From NCBI GenBank assembly GCA_022870745.1, contig CP085323.1, forward strand, positions 1,860,001 through 1,924,000: a stretch of 64,000 nucleotides of DNA, in the 5' to 3' direction. The notes beneath the pieces were generated by a model that was given only the letters and a program-made list of their open reading frames with translations, had not been told where the DNA came from and searched no databases. This stretch comes from Silvibacterium acidisoli. GTDB lineage: Bacteria > Acidobacteriota > Terriglobia > Terriglobales > Acidobacteriaceae. The position numbers were made by a program, and so were the translations under genes. How positions within the stretch are numbered: position 1 is the first letter of the stretch; every line of letters begins with the position of its first letter. Shown here piece after piece: positions 34,148 to 41,353 of this stretch.

Positions 34148-34417
34148 GGTGATTTCTCTTTCCAAATAAATTTTTATGTGGGGGAAGAACCAAGGAAGGG
34201 GCCTGCGGGGGGTGTCCTAGCGCAGATTACCTGAGCATGGACGGGTGTAACTTAGCACTGCTTCCGGTAACCGCAAAAGAAAAATAGTTACAGTAGAAAG
34301 TAATTATCCCTGCATGCGCTTCGGACAAATAATACTTTTCTAAACTTCTTCCAGTAACCGATAACCTGCCCGCTAATTACAAGCAGTGCTAGGCCTGCCA
34401 CGAAATAGCATCTTCGC

Positions 34418-34675
34418 CTACAAGCCAGCCCGGCGCAGCAGGCGCTCGTTGTAGCGGTGGGCGGCCCAGGCACCCCAGACCATCGACACCGGCCAGATGA
34501 GAAAAGCCGCGTGTCCCAGCGTAATGATGAAGGCCGGGATCGAGAGCACGGCCATCACGATTGCTCCCCAGATGGTGCTGTAGAGCATGCCTAGGGGTCC
34601 AAAGAAGAAGGTCAGCACCAGCGAGAGCAGGATACTCTTGGTGGGCGCGACGATGATGGTCGGTGGCTGGGTCAT
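34418..34675 (-). CDS. small membrane protein with two spans
   Basis: 85 residues: MTQPPTIIVAPTKSILLSLVLTFFFGPLGMLYSTIWGAIVMAVLS and further hydrophobic sequence around AFIITLGHAAFLIWPVSMVWG, ending in a basic tail HRYNERLLRRAGL. Two or three membrane segments. It lies 32 bases after the O-methyltransferase stop on the same strand and may share its transcript. Function unknown. Confidence 0.7.
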   Translation of the reverse strand: MTQPPTIIVAPTKSILLSLVLTFFFGPLGMLYSTIWGAIVMAVLSIPAFIITLGHAAFLIWPVSMVWGAWAAHRYNERLLRRAGL

Positions 34676-34707
34676 CTGTCTTCTTCTTTGAACCCGGCTC
34701 TGCGCAG

Positions 34708-35382
34708 CTAGTTGTCTCCGTCGACGACGGCGATAAACAGTCCGTCATATCCCCGGCTGCCAACCGTCTGGATGGCGGTCGCCTTCAGCCCCGGTTCGGC
34801 GGCAGCGATCTCATACATTCGGCGCACACCCTGCACGTTCGGGTCGGAATCGCCAGCGTCGGCCACGCGTCCGTCGCGGATTACATTGTCGGCGACGATC
34901 AGGGTTCCGGGCCGGCTGAGCTTGATCGCCCATTCGAGATAGCCCGGGTAGTCGTTCTTGTTGGCGTCGATGAAGATCATGTCGAAGGGCCGGTGGCCTT
35001 CGGAAGCCAGCTTCGGCAATGTCTCCAGCGCTTTTCCTAACCGCACCTCGGCAAGCTCGCCGAATCCCGCATGCTTCAGATTTTTCCGGGCGACCTCGGC
35101 GTGCTTCGGATCGGCTTCGAGCGTGATCAGCTTCCCATCCCTGGGTAGTGCGCGGGCCAGCCAGGTCGTACTGTAAGCCCCAAGCGTTCCGATCTCCAGG
35201 ATGCGTTTTGCTCTCGTGGCCTGGGCAAGAATCATCAGCAGCCTGCCCTGAGTCGATGAAACGGCGATGGATGGCAGCCCCGCCTCCTCGCTGGCCGCGA
35301 GCGCTCCCTCGAGCACGGAATCGGCCGGAACAAGCTTTGCCTCGATGTAGTCATCGACTGCAGTCCAGGTCTTCTGCGTCAT
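34708..35382 (-). CDS. SAM-dependent O-methyltransferase (family 3)
   Basis: 224 residues from ATG 35382; the much longer open frame to 36090 is antisense to hisS. Class I Rossmann methyltransferase of the catechol/caffeoyl-CoA O-methyltransferase type: QGRLLMILAQATRAKRILEIGTLGAYST (SAM motif I), ITLEADPKHAEVARKNLKHAG (motif II), FDMIFIDANKNDYPGYLEWAI (metal-binding Asp and Asn), LIVADNVIRDG (second metal Asp/Asn), and FIAVVDGDN at the end. Divergent from hisS. Acceptor substrate unknown. Confidence 0.9.
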   Translation of the reverse strand: MTQKTWTAVDDYIEAKLVPADSVLEGALAASEEAGLPSIAVSSTQGRLLMILAQATRAKRILEIGTLGAYSTTWLARALPRDGKLITLEADPKHAEVARKNLKHAGFGELAEVRLGKALETLPKLASEGHRPFDMIFIDANKNDYPGYLEWAIKLSRPGTLIVADNVIRDGRVADAGDSDPNVQGVRRMYEIAAAEPGLKATAIQTVGSRGYDGLFIAVVDGDN

Positions 35383-35480
35383 CGTTTCTGCTTTCCTTTC
35401 AATGCGTCGTTGCGTTCTCATACCTGTTTGGACGCGGGCCGATCGCTCCATGTCCCCTGATATCCTTGCATTTAAGGCCC

Positions 35481-35486
35481 TATACG
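35481..35486 (+). promoter_or_regulatory. -10 box (TATACG) of hisS; probable leaderless transcript
   Basis: TATACG ends 4 bases before the hisS ATG at 35491; the shifted hexamer CTATAC is also possible. No ribosome binding site is seen. Confidence 0.4.
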
Positions 35487-35490
35487 ACTC

Positions 35491-36756
35491 ATGAGCACAC
35501 TGAAAGCCGTCCGCGGCACCCGCGACCTGCTGCCCCCTGAAACCGAACTCTGGAACCGCGTCGAGCGCACCGCCCGCGAGGTCTTTTCCCGCTACAACTT
35601 CGGCGAGATCCGCACGCCCATCTTCGAGGACACCTCGCTCTTCGCCCGCGGCGTGGGCGAAGAGACCGACATCGTCTCGAAAGAAATGTACACCTGGGAA
35701 GACCGCGCCCGCGCACAGTCTGAGAAAGCACAGTCTCTGACCCTCCGCCCGGAGAACACCGCAGGCGTCGTGCGCGCCTACATCGAGCACAAGCTGGGCG
35801 AGGCCGGCCTTCTGCAGAAGCTTTATTACATCGGCCCGCAGTTCCGCCGCGAGCGTCCGCAGAAGGGCCGCTACCGGCAGTTCTGGCAGATCGGCGCCGA
35901 GGTCATCGGCCCCACCAGCGCCGGATCGGAATCGCCGCTGCGCGATGCCGAAGTGCTGGAGATGTTGGCGAGCTTTCTCGACGAGCTGGGCATCAGCGGC
36001 TGGCGGCTGGAGATCAACTCGGTCGGCTCGGCGCTCGATCGGCCGCGCTACGTAGCCGCGCTGCGCGAGGCACTGGCTCCGGTCAAGCACCTGATGTGCG
36101 AGGACAACCAGCGCCGCGCTGAAACGAATCCCCTGCGCGTGCTCGACTCAAAGGACCCGAACGACCAGGAGCTGATCAACAACCTGCCGAAGATCGCAGA
36201 TTACCTCGACGAAGATTCGAAGGCGCACTTCGCCGCGGTGCTCGCCGCGCTCGATGCATGCGGCGTTCCGTACCATGTGAATCCGCGGCTGGTGCGCGGG
36301 CTCGACTACTACACACGCACGACCTTCGAGTTCACGCACGGCGGGCTCGGCGCGCAGAACGCGCTGCTGGGCGGCGGACGCTACGACGGCCTGTCGGAAA
36401 ACATCGGCGGACCGAAGGCTCCCGGCATAGGGTTCGCCATGGGCGAAGACCGCCTGATCCTGACGCTGCAGGCGCAGGCCGAGCAACAGGCCACGCTGGC
36501 CGATTACTACATCGCTCCGCTCGCCGCTGAGCTAAACCCCGCAGCACTGGAGCTGGCACGCGAACTGCGCCGCAAGGGCCTGCGCATCGAGGTAGGAGAC
36601 GGCAGCTTCCGCTTGAAGAAGTCCTTCGAGGTCGCAAACAAGCTGGCGAAGAAGATCATCCTGCTCGGCGAGGATGAAGCCAGCACGGGAGTGCTGACCG
36701 TGAAGGACTTCGCAACCGCAGAGCAGACGAAGGTTGCGCGCGCAGAGCTGGCGTAA
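35491..36756 (+). CDS. hisS: histidine-tRNA ligase HisS
   Basis: Charges tRNA-His. 421 residues, typical bacterial length. Class II core: KAVRGTRDLLPPE at the N-terminus, GEIRTPIFEDTSLFARGVGEETDIVSKEMY, TLRPENTAGVVRAYIEHKL, FRRERPQKGRYRQFWQIGAEVIG (motif 2), the HisA motif LVRGLDYYTRTTFEF near 270, and motif 3 GIGFAMGEDRLIL; then an anticodon-binding domain (DYYIAPLAAELNPAALELA...). Divergent from the O-methyltransferase gene; followed by a strong hairpin. Confidence 0.96.
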   Translation: MSTLKAVRGTRDLLPPETELWNRVERTAREVFSRYNFGEIRTPIFEDTSLFARGVGEETDIVSKEMYTWEDRARAQSEKAQSLTLRPENTAGVVRAYIEHKLGEAGLLQKLYYIGPQFRRERPQKGRYRQFWQIGAEVIGPTSAGSESPLRDAEVLEMLASFLDELGISGWRLEINSVGSALDRPRYVAALREALAPVKHLMCEDNQRRAETNPLRVLDSKDPNDQELINNLPKIADYLDEDSKAHFAAVLAALDACGVPYHVNPRLVRGLDYYTRTTFEFTHGGLGAQNALLGGGRYDGLSENIGGPKAPGIGFAMGEDRLILTLQAQAEQQATLADYYIAPLAAELNPAALELARELRRKGLRIEVGDGSFRLKKSFEVANKLAKKIILLGEDEASTGVLTVKDFATAEQTKVARAELA

Positions 36757-36814
36757 GCCGTGCCGCGAATTTGTAACAAGGCTCATCCTGACGAGCTTCC
36801 ACTCTTAGGGCAGA

Positions 36815-36857
36815 AAGTAATGATGGGCGTGCCGATATGGCACGCCCATCATTACTT
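36815..36857 (+). terminator. 19-bp perfect hairpin downstream of hisS
   Basis: AAGTAATGATGGGCGTGCC, loop GATAT, then the exact complement. It starts 58 bases after the hisS stop. There is no T-tract on the plus strand beyond ACTT, but the stem is very stable. Confidence 0.6.
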
Positions 36858-36925
36858 CCGCGCAGCTTCATGCCGTATTCACTTCCATCGCGATAGACAC
36901 ATACGTTCAACTGGGATGTAAGCCC

Positions 36926-36958
36926 GCTTTGTATCAGGGCACGGCTTCAGCCGTGCCG
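36926..36958 (+). repeat. left 33-base inverted REP of the RAYT element
   Basis: Contains the palindrome GGCACGGCTTCAGCCGTGCC and the outward tail GCTTTGTATCAG. Exact reverse complement of the right copy. Confidence 0.9.
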
Positions 36959-36994
36959 TTCCAGCTTAGAAACAAAGGGGCTTCAGCCCCTGCG

Positions 36995-37501
36995 ATGTCC
37001 AAACCATCACGCAATGCCTCGCCCGAAAGCCTCTTGAGTTCAACGCGAACCTTCTTTGTCACGGCAAAGGTTCATCAAGGACGAAGCCTCTTCCAAGTTG
37101 AGCGGAACGCTACCCTTCTAGTCGCGACACTAAGGGACTACGCGGCGGCTCGAAAATTCGTAGTACACGACTTCGTCGTGATGCCGGACCATATCCATAT
37201 CCTGCTCACAGTCGACGGAAGTTCAACCGTCGAGAAAGCCGTGCAACTGATCAAGGGTGGCTTTTCACATCGATTGCACAAAGAACTCGGGTACAAGGGC
37301 GAAGTCTGGCAGCGGGGATTTTCGGAGGTTCGCGTGAATGATGGAGAAAGCTTCATAGCCCATCGCCGCTATATTTCCGACAACCCTGTAAAAACAGGGC
37401 TGGCTGCGGCAGAAGATCAATATCCCTTTTGCTATGTGACATTGGTGAAGAAGAAGCAGGGGCTAAAGCCCTCTTCTCATCTAAACAATCGGCACGGCTG
37501 A
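36995..37501 (+). CDS. REP-associated tyrosine transposase (RAYT, IS200-like Y1)
   Basis: 168 residues from ATG 36995; the longer TTG-started frame would translate the REP itself. Y1 transposase fold: FFVTAKVHQGRSLFQVERN at the start, HDFVVMPDHIHILLTVDG with the HUH metal motif (HIH), VQLIKGGFSHRLHKELGY, VWQRGFSEVRVNDGESF, and the catalytic tyrosine in HRRYISDNPVKTGL. RAYTs are domesticated relatives of IS200/IS605 transposases that are thought to spread REP sequences. The stop codon lies inside the right REP. Confidence 0.92.
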   Translation: MSKPSRNASPESLLSSTRTFFVTAKVHQGRSLFQVERNATLLVATLRDYAAARKFVVHDFVVMPDHIHILLTVDGSSTVEKAVQLIKGGFSHRLHKELGYKGEVWQRGFSEVRVNDGESFIAHRRYISDNPVKTGLAAAEDQYPFCYVTLVKKKQGLKPSSHLNNRHG

Positions 37502-37522
37502 AGCCGTGCCCTGATACAAAGC
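37490..37522 (-). repeat. right 33-base inverted REP of the RAYT element
   Basis: CGGCACGGCTGAAGCCGTGC onward to GATACAAAGC; exact reverse complement of 36926-36958. The RAYT stop codon TGA is formed within it. Confidence 0.9.
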
Positions 37523-37598
37523 CCCTGATACTGAGCCTGATATAAGACGCGATGCCAAACACGATCCAGGGCGCACTTCAGCCTCGCCTCCGAGCTGT

Positions 37599-38342
37599 TT
37601 AAGCGTTCGTTCCGCCATCCACTGTGAGATTTGTACCGGTGATGTAAGCTGCGTCCGGGCCGGCTACGAATGCCACCAGCGCCGCTACTTCGTCGACATG
37701 ACCATAGCGATTCAACGCGGTAGCGGCCAGCTGCGGAGTGGCCCAGTCACCCGATGCAGGATTCAGATCGGTATCGATTGGCCCTGGCTGGACGTTGTTG
37801 ACCGTGATGCCTCGACTCCCCAGCTCCCGCGCAAGCCCCTGGGTAAACATCTTCACCGCGCCCTTGGTTGCGGCGTACGCCGTAAGCCCCGGCGTCATGA
37901 TTCGCTCTCCCACGCATGACCCGATCGAGATGATGCGCCCACCATTCGGCATGTGTTTTAGCACAGCCTGCGTCGTTACCATTACGCCACGTACGTTGAT
38001 ATCGATGACGCGGTTGAGCTCGTCCAGCGGCGTGTCTTCGAATGGCTTCGGGATCGCCGTGCCTGCATTATTTACCAGCACATCGATGCGGCCGAACGCC
38101 TTCACCGCCTGTTCTACAGCAGCCGTTACCGCTTTCACATCGGCTGCATCCGCCTGCACAGCGACAGCCTTGTGGCCAAGCGCCTCAACAGCCGACACCA
38201 CGGCTTCGGCCCCTTTTGCATCTTTCGAGTAGGTGATTGCAACGTTGGCGCCTTCCTGAGCCAGCCGTTTGGCGATGGCTGCTCCGATGCCGCGCGAAGC
38301 GCCCGTAACGAGCGCAACTTTTCCTTCCAGTGAATGAGACAT
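37599..38342 (-). CDS. SDR-family oxidoreductase (FabG-like)
   Basis: 247 residues, classical short-chain dehydrogenase/reductase. NAD(P) motif VALVTGASRGIGAAIAKRL (TGxxxGIG), DVLVNNAGTAIP (NNAG), the catalytic Ser in IISIGSCVGE, YAATKGAVKMF (YxxxK), and NNVQPGPIDTDLN. The C-terminal ITGTNLTVDGGTNA is typical of 3-oxoacyl-ACP reductase-like enzymes. Divergent from a LysR regulator, which probably controls it. Substrate unknown. Confidence 0.9.
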   Translation of the reverse strand: MSHSLEGKVALVTGASRGIGAAIAKRLAQEGANVAITYSKDAKGAEAVVSAVEALGHKAVAVQADAADVKAVTAAVEQAVKAFGRIDVLVNNAGTAIPKPFEDTPLDELNRVIDINVRGVMVTTQAVLKHMPNGGRIISIGSCVGERIMTPGLTAYAATKGAVKMFTQGLARELGSRGITVNNVQPGPIDTDLNPASGDWATPQLAATALNRYGHVDEVAALVAFVAGPDAAYITGTNLTVDGGTNA

Positions 38343-38462
38343 TCAGCCTTACCTTTCTGTAAATCGATGAGCGATGTATCGCCAGCCCCGGCGGGCGATA
38401 CATGCCCCCGCGGCGGGAACCGGCCACTCGAACCATAACCGTTTCCCGGCTGCTGGAAAATT

Positions 38463-38499
38463 GCTTTGTAGGCAGAGAGGTTATGCTTTCTAGGCAGAG
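38463..38499 (+). promoter_or_regulatory. 15-base direct repeat upstream of the LysR gene
   Basis: GCTTTGTAGGCAGAG (38463-38477) and GCTTTCTAGGCAGAG (38485-38499), one mismatch, start-to-start distance 22 bases, or two helical turns. It lies in the intergenic region between the SDR and LysR genes and is a likely regulator-binding site. Confidence 0.5.
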
Positions 38500-38506
38500 G
38501 TGAGGC

Positions 38507-39529
38507 GTGGAACTCAGGCATCTTCGTTACTTTGTGGCGGTGGCCGAGGCGGGAAGTCTCAAATACGCGGCCGAAGAAAAACTTCATACTACGCAGCCCT
38601 CTCTCAGCCGCCAGATTCGTGATCTCGAAGCGGAAGTGGGAACGCCGCTGTTGCTGCGCGGCACAAAGGGTGTCGAGTTGACGCCAGCCGGCCGGATCTT
38701 TCTGGATCATGCGCGCGTCATGCTCTCGCAGGCTGAGGCTGCGGTGCAGTCGGCCAGGCAGGTCGCTCACCCGGTCAAGCCATCCTTCGCGCTGGGAATC
38801 ATGATCGGCCACGAGACAACCTGGCTTCCCGAAGCGTTGCGAATTCTCCGCGATGAATTAACCAACCTGCGGGTCGTCATCTCCACCCAGAACTCTCCGC
38901 AGCTTGCGGCTGCGCTTTCCGATGGAAGAATCGACGCTGCATTTATGCGCCGCGAAGATGGAAGCACCGATCTCGGTTTCGTGCCTTTGATCGAAGAGTC
39001 TTTCGAAGTGTTTCTGCCCCGCGAACACCCTCTCGCCGCGAAAAGATCCATACGCCTGGAGGAGCTTGCGGGTGAGACGTTTCTCAGCATCTCGGGGATG
39101 GCGCTCAGTATCTCAGGCAAGCCTCCGGCGCTTCGAAGGGCTATCGATAAATACATGCGCGACCAGGGAGTAGAGATCAGGCCAAGCCATGAGGTGGATA
39201 ACCTGGGAGCCGTCACCTCGCTTATTGCTTCCACCGGGGGCGTTGCGCTGTTACCGGTCTACGCAAAAACCTTTCTGCCGGAATCCGTGACGACGCGTCC
39301 GCTTCATGGACCCGCCCTTAAAATCGATCTCTCCATCGGTTACCGCAAGACAAACAACTCGCCGATTCTCAGGGGATTTCTTGCAGGCGCAAACCAGCTG
39401 TGCGTCGCGCAACGTTCTCCGGCAGCGGAGCCGGCTCAGGCTGAAGACCAGTTTCTGTCTGCTTCCATCGCATTTGCGGAGATTCCTACGCCTTCGGAAT
39501 CATCGCCTCGCGCACGCTCTTCGAATTGA
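38507..39529 (+). CDS. LysR-family transcriptional regulator
   Basis: 340 residues from a GTG at 38507. N-terminal winged helix-turn-helix: MELRHLRYFVAVAEAGSLKYAAEEKLHTTQPSLSRQIRDLE (split in two blocks), then LLLRGTKGVELTPAGRIFL and the effector-binding domain from about residue 90 (SFALGIMIGHETTWLPEAL, DAAFMRREDG). This is the CatR/BenM-like subgroup. Divergent from the SDR gene. The last 44 bases overlap the convergent RES-domain gene, giving an unusual Ser/Arg-rich C-terminal tail. Confidence 0.9.
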   Translation: MELRHLRYFVAVAEAGSLKYAAEEKLHTTQPSLSRQIRDLEAEVGTPLLLRGTKGVELTPAGRIFLDHARVMLSQAEAAVQSARQVAHPVKPSFALGIMIGHETTWLPEALRILRDELTNLRVVISTQNSPQLAAALSDGRIDAAFMRREDGSTDLGFVPLIEESFEVFLPREHPLAAKRSIRLEELAGETFLSISGMALSISGKPPALRRAIDKYMRDQGVEIRPSHEVDNLGAVTSLIASTGGVALLPVYAKTFLPESVTTRPLHGPALKIDLSIGYRKTNNSPILRGFLAGANQLCVAQRSPAAEPAQAEDQFLSASIAFAEIPTPSESSPRARSSN

Positions 39530-40214
39530 AAGGCTCTCCCGCATGCAGCGTCATCTGCAGACGCTTGCCTCGCCGCACGTTGTAGACGAGCGCCGGGCGG
39601 AAGCAGACGATGCAGCGACCGGCTTCACGGCGGGCACTGGGATAAAGGATTCCGTTCGACTGCTTCGCCAGAAGTTCAGCGGCGAGACGTTGTGGAGCGG
39701 CGTAGCAGGCAGGTACTGGATCGGGCTCGAGGAAAGACTTCGCTTCTTCCGCGAACCCTTCCTGGGTTAGATCATGTGCGCGCATGGTGAAGTCAGCGAG
39801 GTAGTCGTCGAACATGGAGATTTCGTCATCGGGCCAGCTGATCTCTTCCAGATGCCGCAGCTTGTGGAAGGCCACCTCGGCAAGGGATGTATCGCGCTCG
39901 AGTCCTGCATACCAGGCTCCGCGCTCTCCGTTATTGAAGCGGCCGCCTTCCGGTGAGGCGTGTGTGAAAGCCGCATTGACGATGTGCGCGTACTCCACTC
40001 CGAAGACCAGCTCGTGGACGCCGATGCCGGGCAGCAATCCTTCTTCGCCGAGCAGGCGTTCGTTGGTGGCTCCATCGAGCTGCATCAGCTCTTCGAGCGT
40101 GTGCGCTTCGTCGGTCAGGCGCGAGAGCACGGAGACTCCGTCGCTGTACTTCGACGGAATCAGGCGATGCGTGTTGCGCAGGCGAACCTCTGTAATCGGG
40201 GGAAACGAGGACAT
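39486..40214 (-). CDS. RES-domain toxin (NAD-degrading type)
   Basis: 242 residues from ATG 40214. RES domain: RLIPSKYSDGV at the N-terminal side (family Arg and Tyr), the core EGGRFNNGERGAWYAGLERD with SLAEVAFHKLRHL (family R-F-N/S and Glu), and GRCIVCFRPALVYNV at the C-terminus. RES toxins such as MbcT and Res act by breaking down NAD+. The partner Xre/MbcA-type antitoxin gene is 38 bases upstream on the same strand. The 3' end overlaps the LysR gene by 44 bases on the opposite strand. Confidence 0.88.
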   Translation of the reverse strand: MSSFPPITEVRLRNTHRLIPSKYSDGVSVLSRLTDEAHTLEELMQLDGATNERLLGEEGLLPGIGVHELVFGVEYAHIVNAAFTHASPEGGRFNNGERGAWYAGLERDTSLAEVAFHKLRHLEEISWPDDEISMFDDYLADFTMRAHDLTQEGFAEEAKSFLEPDPVPACYAAPQRLAAELLAKQSNGILYPSARREAGRCIVCFRPALVYNVRRGKRLQMTLHAGEPFNSKSVREAMIPKA

Positions 40215-40252
40215 GGCTTCTTTCTTATGGATCTGTATCCAATGCCGAGGCG

Positions 40253-40708
40253 CTACTGACCGCCCCGGCGCGCATCGAGCAGCTGACGAACGGTGATCAT
40301 GCCCGGCAGTCCACGCTGCATGATGTATTCGAGCGGCGTCTGTCCGCGGAAGATCGGGTTCGTATTCGGCAGCGTCATCCACGCATCGGCGAGCTTTTTG
40401 CTGTAGAGAATGTTCAGCGCCTTGAAGATGCCGAGCAGCAGCGAGATGCGCGTGAGCGTGTCCTGGTCGAGAGCTTTACCGGCGCTTTCTTTCTTCAGCC
40501 CGTAATACGAGCCATTCGAGACGCCGCCCAGCAACACGCGGGCATCGGGATCGCGCAGGCTCCACTTCTCGACGATACCGAGAAAGCCTTTGATTGCGGC
40601 CGGGCTCAGGCGGCGGCGGGTTTCGGGCTGCGAAAGGTCAGCCGCCTTTTCGGTGGCATAACCGGGGACGTAGTCCGGGGCAAGGACTGCATGAGACGAA
40701 GCGGCCAT
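40253..40708 (-). CDS. Xre/MbcA/ParS-type antitoxin of the RES pair
   Basis: 151 residues from ATG 40708, which has GGAGAG seven bases upstream; an ATG five codons earlier lacks one. N-terminal Xre-like helical part (LSPAAIKGFLGIVEKWSLRD, LLGGVSNGSYYGLKKES), then the DUF2384 toxin-binding domain (LDQDTLTRISLLLGIFKALNILY, NPIFRGQTPLEYIMQRGLPGM, VRQLLDARRGG). This arrangement is diagnostic of antitoxins that block RES toxins. Probably autoregulated through the palindrome at 40739-40754. Confidence 0.9.
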   Translation of the reverse strand: MAASSHAVLAPDYVPGYATEKAADLSQPETRRRLSPAAIKGFLGIVEKWSLRDPDARVLLGGVSNGSYYGLKKESAGKALDQDTLTRISLLLGIFKALNILYSKKLADAWMTLPNTNPIFRGQTPLEYIMQRGLPGMITVRQLLDARRGGQ

Positions 40709-40738
40709 GGATTGTCTCTCCATTTCTGTAGATATATT

Positions 40739-40754
40739 GCATCATTTTCGATGC
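40739..40754. promoter_or_regulatory. palindrome upstream of the RES-Xre operon
   Basis: GCATC ATTTTC GATGC, just upstream of the antitoxin gene and next to the AT-rich CAATATATC that could serve as its -10 region on the minus strand. Candidate autoregulatory operator. Confidence 0.5.
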
Positions 40755-40851
40755 GGCCGACAAGACAAACGTCGCGGGGTCATGGTTTTGCTTTTTCTTC
40801 GCCCATGCAAAGGATAGCATTTCGCCGCTCATAGTACAGTTTCCATTGGAG

Positions 40852-41343
40852 ATGGAACCCACGAACCCACCACGACCTTATGCAATCCCGGTGCTGATCG
40901 GCTTTCTGGCCGTCAGCCTCGGTGTTGGATTTCTCGGCTCGCTGTTCAGCGCCCCGGAGATTTCCGGCTGGTATGCATCGCTGGCCAAGCCGCCGCTCAA
41001 TCCGCCCAACTGGATCTTCGCGCCCGTATGGACCGCGATCTACATACTGACTGCGGTCGCGACATGGATCGTCTGGAAGACTCGCTTGAGCGACTGCCGC
41101 AAGACGGGACTGCGCATCTTCTGGGTGCAGCTTGGGCTCAACCTGCTCTGGAGCTGGACCTTCTTCTCGCGCCATCAGATCTTTACCGCCTTCGTTGACC
41201 TGGTCGTGCTCTGGGTTGCGGTCCTGCTTATGGCGCGCAGCTTTCGGAAGATGAGCATTCCGGCAGCCAGCCTGCTTGTGCCTTATCTGCTGTGGGTGGC
41301 GTTTGCCGGTTATCTGAACTTCGCCATCTGGCGCATGAACTGA
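40852..41343 (+). CDS. tspO: TspO/MBR-family membrane protein
   Basis: Five-span membrane protein binding porphyrins and cholesterol-like ligands, involved in tetrapyrrole and stress regulation. 163 residues: GFLGSLFSAPEISGWYASLAKPPLNPPNWIFAPVWTAIY carries the signature W-Y-x-x-L-x-K-P-P-x-x-P-P-x-W-x-F-P-V-W-T; NLLWSWTFFSRHQI (usual N-x-x-W-S-x-x-F-F) and LLVPYLLWVAFAGYLNFAIWRMN (P-Y-L-x-W-x-x-F-A-x-x-L-N) complete it. The start is taken at ATG 40852; a TTG at 40846 is possible. Five bases separate its stop from a GTG, and ten from the ATG, of the next gene. Confidence 0.93.
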   Translation: MEPTNPPRPYAIPVLIGFLAVSLGVGFLGSLFSAPEISGWYASLAKPPLNPPNWIFAPVWTAIYILTAVATWIVWKTRLSDCRKTGLRIFWVQLGLNLLWSWTFFSRHQIFTAFVDLVVLWVAVLLMARSFRKMSIPAASLLVPYLLWVAFAGYLNFAIWRMN

Positions 41344-41353
41344 CCGGGTGCCG

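Larger units (their letters stand above)
36926..37522 (+). mobile_element. REP-flanked RAYT element (REPtron)
   Basis: A 597-bp unit bounded by exact 33-base inverted repeats: 36926-36958 (containing GGCACGGCTTCAGCCGTGCC) and 37490-37522 (its reverse complement). A second, inner pair of shorter REP-like palindromes lies at about 36976-36993 (GGGGCTTCAGCCCC) and 37456-37472 (GGGGCTAAAGCCC). The enclosed gene encodes a REP-associated tyrosine transposase. This is the standard organisation of a RAYT gene with cognate REP sequences on both sides. Confidence 0.88.

Noticed and set aside
34708-36090. 460-codon frame as one long methyltransferase
   Set aside because: The part upstream of ATG 35382 is antisense to hisS; the methyltransferase domain begins at 35382.
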